The notes beneath the pieces were generated by a model, which was not told the DNA's origin, searched no databases, and saw only the letters and a list, made by a program, of their open reading frames with translations. This document shows positions 31,637 through 34,172 of a stretch of DNA of 34,172 nt, one piece after another. The stretch comes from Pseudomonadota bacterium (lineage in GTDB: Bacteria > Pseudomonadota > Alphaproteobacteria > Reyranellales > Reyranellaceae), in the NCBI GenBank assembly GCA_018240685.1, contig JAFEFG010000052.1:1-34172 (forward strand), written 5' to 3'. The translations under genes and the position numbers were made by a program. The stretch's first letter is position 1. Every line of letters starts with the position of its first letter.

Positions 31637-31987
31637 TCAGCCCGGCAAGGGGCCGGCCGCTGTCGTCGCCGGCGCCGTCGCCGGTCTGATCGGGTCCTTG
31701 TCCTGGAACAGCTCGATGTCGTGCGTGAGCCAGAGCTGGCAGATCAGGCGATAGCCTTCCTCCAGCCGCGGGCCGAGCTGCTTCTTCTCCTTCCAGTTCG
31801 GCTCCGGCAGATGTTCGCCGCCCGACAGCACGCGACAGGCGCAGCGCGCGCACTTCCCCATGCCGCAGCCGTAGCGCAGGGCAGGGTAGGGGAACTGGCG
31901 GATGCCGGCCTGGACGACGAGGTTGGCGTTGTCCTTCACCTCGCCTTCATGGACCTGCCCGTCGCGATGCAGGACGACCCTCGGCAC
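31637..31987 (-). CDS. [2Fe-2S] ferredoxin 1 (plant type)
   Basis: A 116-aa electron carrier with ligands C41-x4-C46-x2-C49 (RYGCGMGKCARCACRV) and C83 (YRLICQLWL). C51 is an extra Cys. The N-terminal VVLHRDGQVHEGEVKDNANLVVQAG matches the ferredoxin beta-grasp; the C-terminus is an Ala/Pro tail. It begins with GTG three bases after the diiron oxidase stop, so the two are almost certainly co-expressed. It is the closest candidate donor for the oxidase. It differs clearly from ferredoxin 2 (GMGKCARC against GGGICGTC loops), so the pair is not a recent duplication. Confidence 0.9.
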   Translation of the reverse strand: MPRVVLHRDGQVHEGEVKDNANLVVQAGIRQFPYPALRYGCGMGKCARCACRVLSGGEHLPEPNWKEKKQLGPRLEEGYRLICQLWLTHDIELFQDKDPIRPATAPATTAAGPLPG

Positions 31988-31990
31988 CGA

Positions 31991-32734
31991 TCAGGCCGCC
32001 TTGCGCTCGAGCGCCTCGATCTGGTCGATCGGGATGTCCTTGGCGACATGGTCCCAGTAGAGCGCCGTGGTGTAGAGCAGCCGCATCTGGGCGCCGACCT
32101 CGCAGATCTTCAGGCAGCGCTGCTGCAGCTCGGGCGTGTCGGCATGCTCCAGCACGATCTGGTAGCCGCGCTCGCCGTGGATCTCGTCGGAGACGATGTG
32201 CAGGTCGAAGAACTCGACCTCCTCGTCGGTGAACTTGTACTTGTCGCGCAGCGTCGGGGTCTGCTTGCGGTAGATCGACGGCACCTGCGACTCGAGGCCG
32301 ACCACCAGGCCGGCCACGGCGACGATCGGATCCTCGCGCATGGCGATCGTGTAGCACCAGCTCTGCAGGCCGCGCGTGGTCGCGGTCATGTTGTCGGGAT
32401 CCTTCACGCGCTCGCGGGTGGTGCCGCAGGCCTCGGCGAAGCGGATCAGCAGATCGGTGTGGCGGTCGCCGCCGATCTCCTCCTCGTACATGTTGTGCAG
32501 CAGGAAGTCCTTCGCCTCGGTATAACGCTCCGGCATGCGGGCGTAGACATAGGCGAGGTAGTCCGCGAACGGACCGACATAATGGTAGTGGTTCTCGGCC
32601 CAGCGGGCGAGATGGGGCCGGCTCAGCAGGCCGTTGGCCCAGGCGATGCTGAACGGCGCCTTGTTGGCGCTCTGGCTCTTGATCGCGTTCTCGAGGGCGG
32701 TGCGGAACGCCGCCTTGTCCATCAGTTGAGACAT
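31991..32734 (-). CDS. Heme-oxygenase-like diiron oxidase/oxygenase (HDO; CADD/PqqC/TenA fold)
   Basis: A 247-aa all-helical protein. Six residues match the HDO diiron pattern E-x6-H, E, H-x3-D-x2-H: E85 and H92 (EEIGGDRH), E148 (VGLESQVP), H179, D183 and H186 (LHIVSDEIHGERG). PqqC and TenA lack this set, so a diiron redox enzyme (CADD, UndA, SznF or BesC type) is favoured. These enzymes activate O2 for decarboxylation, N-oxygenation, C-C cleavage or self-sacrificing synthesis. The ATG at 32734 has AGGGAG seven bases upstream; the longer frame enters the promoter. It leads an operon with two ferredoxins, which suggests true catalytic turnover with an electron supply. Substrate unknown. Confidence 0.88.
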   Translation of the reverse strand: MSQLMDKAAFRTALENAIKSQSANKAPFSIAWANGLLSRPHLARWAENHYHYVGPFADYLAYVYARMPERYTEAKDFLLHNMYEEEIGGDRHTDLLIRFAEACGTTRERVKDPDNMTATTRGLQSWCYTIAMREDPIVAVAGLVVGLESQVPSIYRKQTPTLRDKYKFTDEEVEFFDLHIVSDEIHGERGYQIVLEHADTPELQQRCLKICEVGAQMRLLYTTALYWDHVAKDIPIDQIEALERKAA

Positions 32735-32793
32735 GCCGGAACTCCCTGTCGTGCGGGTGATGACGGTGATGCGACGCCGTTTGATGTCTGGAC

Positions 32794-32819
32794 TGTATAC
32801 AATCAAGTCGCCCTGTCAA
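32794..32819 (-). promoter_or_regulatory. Promoter and GTATACAA operator for the diiron-oxidase operon
   Basis: On the minus strand a perfect TTGACA (32819-32814) is followed after 14 bases by TATACA (32799-32794), within the palindrome TGTATACA (32794-32801). The spacing is short for sigma-70. The motif GTATACAA (32795-32802) recurs at 32905-32912 near the divergent gene. GTATAC-centred dyads are common targets of FCD-type GntR regulators, and one is encoded at the end of this operon. Confidence 0.55.
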
Positions 32820-32882
32820 TTGGCGGTGGTCCCAGGATGAAGCGGAAATATCGGATAAATACCGCCGGAACTGGACCGCTTC

Positions 32883-32912
32883 TTGCTTGCGCTATGGCTG
32901 GATCGTATACAA
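32883..32912 (+). promoter_or_regulatory. Promoter and GTATACAA operator for the divergent transporter
   Basis: TTGCTT (32883-32888), 17 bases, then TATACA (32906-32911) gives a plausible sigma-70 promoter for the gene at 32980. Its -10 lies within GTATACAA (32905-32912), an exact copy of the 8-mer at 32795-32802, 110 bp away. Repression of both arms by one regulator is the simple reading. Confidence 0.55.
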
Positions 32913-32979
32913 AGCGCTGCCGGCCCGGCGGCGCTTCATGCGTCGGCGGTCCGGCCAATATCGGGGGAGACATCGGTCA

Positions 32980-34172
32980 ATGACATCGCATGTGGTTATA
33001 ACGGCGGCCCACTGGGCCTACCTGGCGGGCGTCGCCGCCGTCGTGCTGACGATGGTGCTGCGCGCCAACGTCGTCGTGCCGTCCATCGTCGCGACCTTCG
33101 TGGTCTCGCTTGCCTGGACGCACAGCCCGGTGAACGGGCTCGCCAGCATCTTCAATGCGAGCTTCGTCGCGGCCAAGGAGCTGTTCAACATCTTCCTGGT
33201 GATCGCGTTGATCACCTCGCTGCTGAACGCCCTGAAGGCACTGCGCTCGGATGTGCGCATGGTGCAGCCCTTCCGTGCCGTCATGACCAACGGCCACAGC
33301 GCCTTCATCATCCTGGCGGCGATCACCTACGTGATCTCGCTGTTCTTCTGGCCGACGCCGGCGGTGCCGCTGGTCTCGGCGGTCCTGCTGCCGGCCGCCA
33401 TCGTTGCCGGATTGCCTCCACTTGCCGGCGCGATGGCGATCGCGATCGCCGGCCAGGGCATGGCCCTGTCGTCCGACTACGTCATCGGCGTCGCACCCGG
33501 CATCAGCGCCAAGGCGGCGGGCGCCGCGGTCAGCGCGGCCGTGGTCGCCGACCGCGCGCTGGTGCTGTCCCTGATCACCGGCATCATCGCCCTCGTGCTG
33601 GCCTATCTCTCCATCCGCAGGACCATCCAGCCCGGCAGCGAGGCGCTGCTCGAACGCTGGCAGCGGCAGGCGGGCGACGGCGAGACGGCGCGGCTGGAAA
33701 CGGTCGGCACCTTCGACAAGGCCGAGATCGCCCGCGCCACCGGCGCCGAGCCGCTGGCCGGCAAGGCCAACGGCAACGCCGCGGCGCTGGATGCCCGCCA
33801 TGCGATGTGGTCGAAGGTGTTCGCCATCCTCACGCCGCTGGGCTTTGCCGCCGTGATCGCGGTGATGGTGCTGCCTCGGCTCGGCATCGGCGTCGCCGAT
33901 CTCAAGGGCGGCGACGCGGCCGCGCTGGTCGGCGGCATGGGCCTGGCGCTGATGATCCTCGCCACCGCGGCCGGCGAAGGCCTGCGCAAGAGCCTCGATG
34001 TCTGCGCCGACCACATCACCGACGGCTTCGTCTTCGCCTTCAAGGCGATGGGTGCCGTGCTGCCGATCGCCGGCTTCTTCTTCACCGGCGCCGGCGGCGA
34101 AATGGCGGGCGCCGTGCTGAACGTTCCGGCCGCCAATGCGCCGTCGCTGCTGTTCGATCTCGTCAGCGCCGC
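32980..34172 (+). CDS. Multi-spanning membrane transporter (ion-transporter-superfamily-like), 3' truncated by window
   Basis: The frame is open from the ATG at 32980 to the window end (397 complete codons), opening MTSHVVITAAHWAYLAGVAA. About nine or more hydrophobic helices are visible, with FWPTPAVPLVSAVLLPAAIVAG (in pieces), GQGMALSSDYVIGVAPGISAKAAG, a hydrophilic cytoplasmic loop at about 215-280, and a second half with GFFFTGAGGEMAGAVL. The paired glycine-rich re-entrant-like loops resemble carboxylate/ion transporters of the IT superfamily (citrate, DcuC, NhaC types), but I cannot name the family. GGGGGAG lies about ten bases before the ATG. It is divergent from the diiron-oxidase operon and likely moves that pathway's substrate or product. 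Confidence 0.8.
   Translation, partial: MTSHVVITAAHWAYLAGVAAVVLTMVLRANVVVPSIVATFVVSLAWTHSPVNGLASIFNASFVAAKELFNIFLVIALITSLLNALKALRSDVRMVQPFRAVMTNGHSAFIILAAITYVISLFFWPTPAVPLVSAVLLPAAIVAGLPPLAGAMAIAIAGQGMALSSDYVIGVAPGISAKAAGAAVSAAVVADRALVLSLITGIIALVLAYLSIRRTIQPGSEALLERWQRQAGDGETARLETVGTFDKAEIARATGAEPLAGKANGNAAALDARHAMWSKVFAILTPLGFAAVIAVMVLPRLGIGVADLKGGDAAALVGGMGLALMILATAAGEGLRKSLDVCADHITDGFVFAFKAMGAVLPIAGFFFTGAGGEMAGAVLNVPAANAPSLLFDLVSA

Noticed and set aside
31991..32734. PqqC or TenA (thiaminase II) assignment for the heme-oxygenase-like protein
   Set aside because: The complete diiron ligand pattern E-x6-H, E, H-x3-D-x2-H is present, which PqqC and TenA lack; no pqq or thiamine genes are nearby.

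Overview
The window looks like the chromosome of a GC-rich alphaproteobacterium. It opens with the end of an rRNA operon in the order 23S, 5S, tRNA-fMet, which is typical of Alphaproteobacteria. The gene content (TRAP/ABC-rich catabolic loci, an AtuA/DUF4387 pair, Tat-exported binding proteins, dense ATGA overlaps) suits a soil or freshwater organotroph, perhaps near Reyranella or the Rhodospirillales/Hyphomicrobiales. That placement is inference only.

Layout. (a) 1-490: rRNA/tRNA tail and a strong terminator. (b) 646-3032: a TetR regulator divergent from a two-gene operon (98-aa beta-rich protein and a degenerate M24 creatinase-like protein), with two matching TGACC-type operators, one inside a 48-bp palindrome. 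(c) 3288-17263: a large catabolic locus. The minus-strand arm runs from a GlxA/AraC regulator through a complete peptide/opine-type ABC importer (binding protein, two permeases, two ATPases) to a class III aminotransferase and a TauD-type dioxygenase. The plus-strand arm is a translationally coupled trio: amidohydrolase, CobW GTPase, and a dimethylglycine/sarcosine-dehydrogenase-like flavoenzyme with a GcvT domain. Together they look like a regulated uptake and breakdown route for an unidentified amide of an N-methylated amine or amino acid. (d) 17273-18972: AtuA-like plus DUF4387 pair. (e) 19185-28240: mixed single genes: Sfp-type phosphopantetheinyl transferase with a possible leader ORF and SD-masking hairpin, AraC regulator, outer-membrane barrel protein, thioredoxin 2 with a small membrane protein, chloroperoxidase-like hydrolase, ClpP-like periplasmic protein, EamA exporter with divergent LysR regulator, and an unknown secreted protein.

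(f) 28674-34172: the most novel-looking part. An orphan Tat-exported sugar-type binding protein is followed, on the opposite strand, by a compact operon: heme-oxygenase-like diiron oxidase (all six metal ligands visible), [2Fe-2S] ferredoxin, unknown 100-aa protein, second [2Fe-2S] ferredoxin, then a FadR-type GntR regulator. A multi-spanning membrane transporter starts divergently and runs off the window. The divergent region carries two GTATACAA motifs placed on likely -10 elements, consistent with control by the GntR protein. I do not recognise a described pathway with this exact composition.
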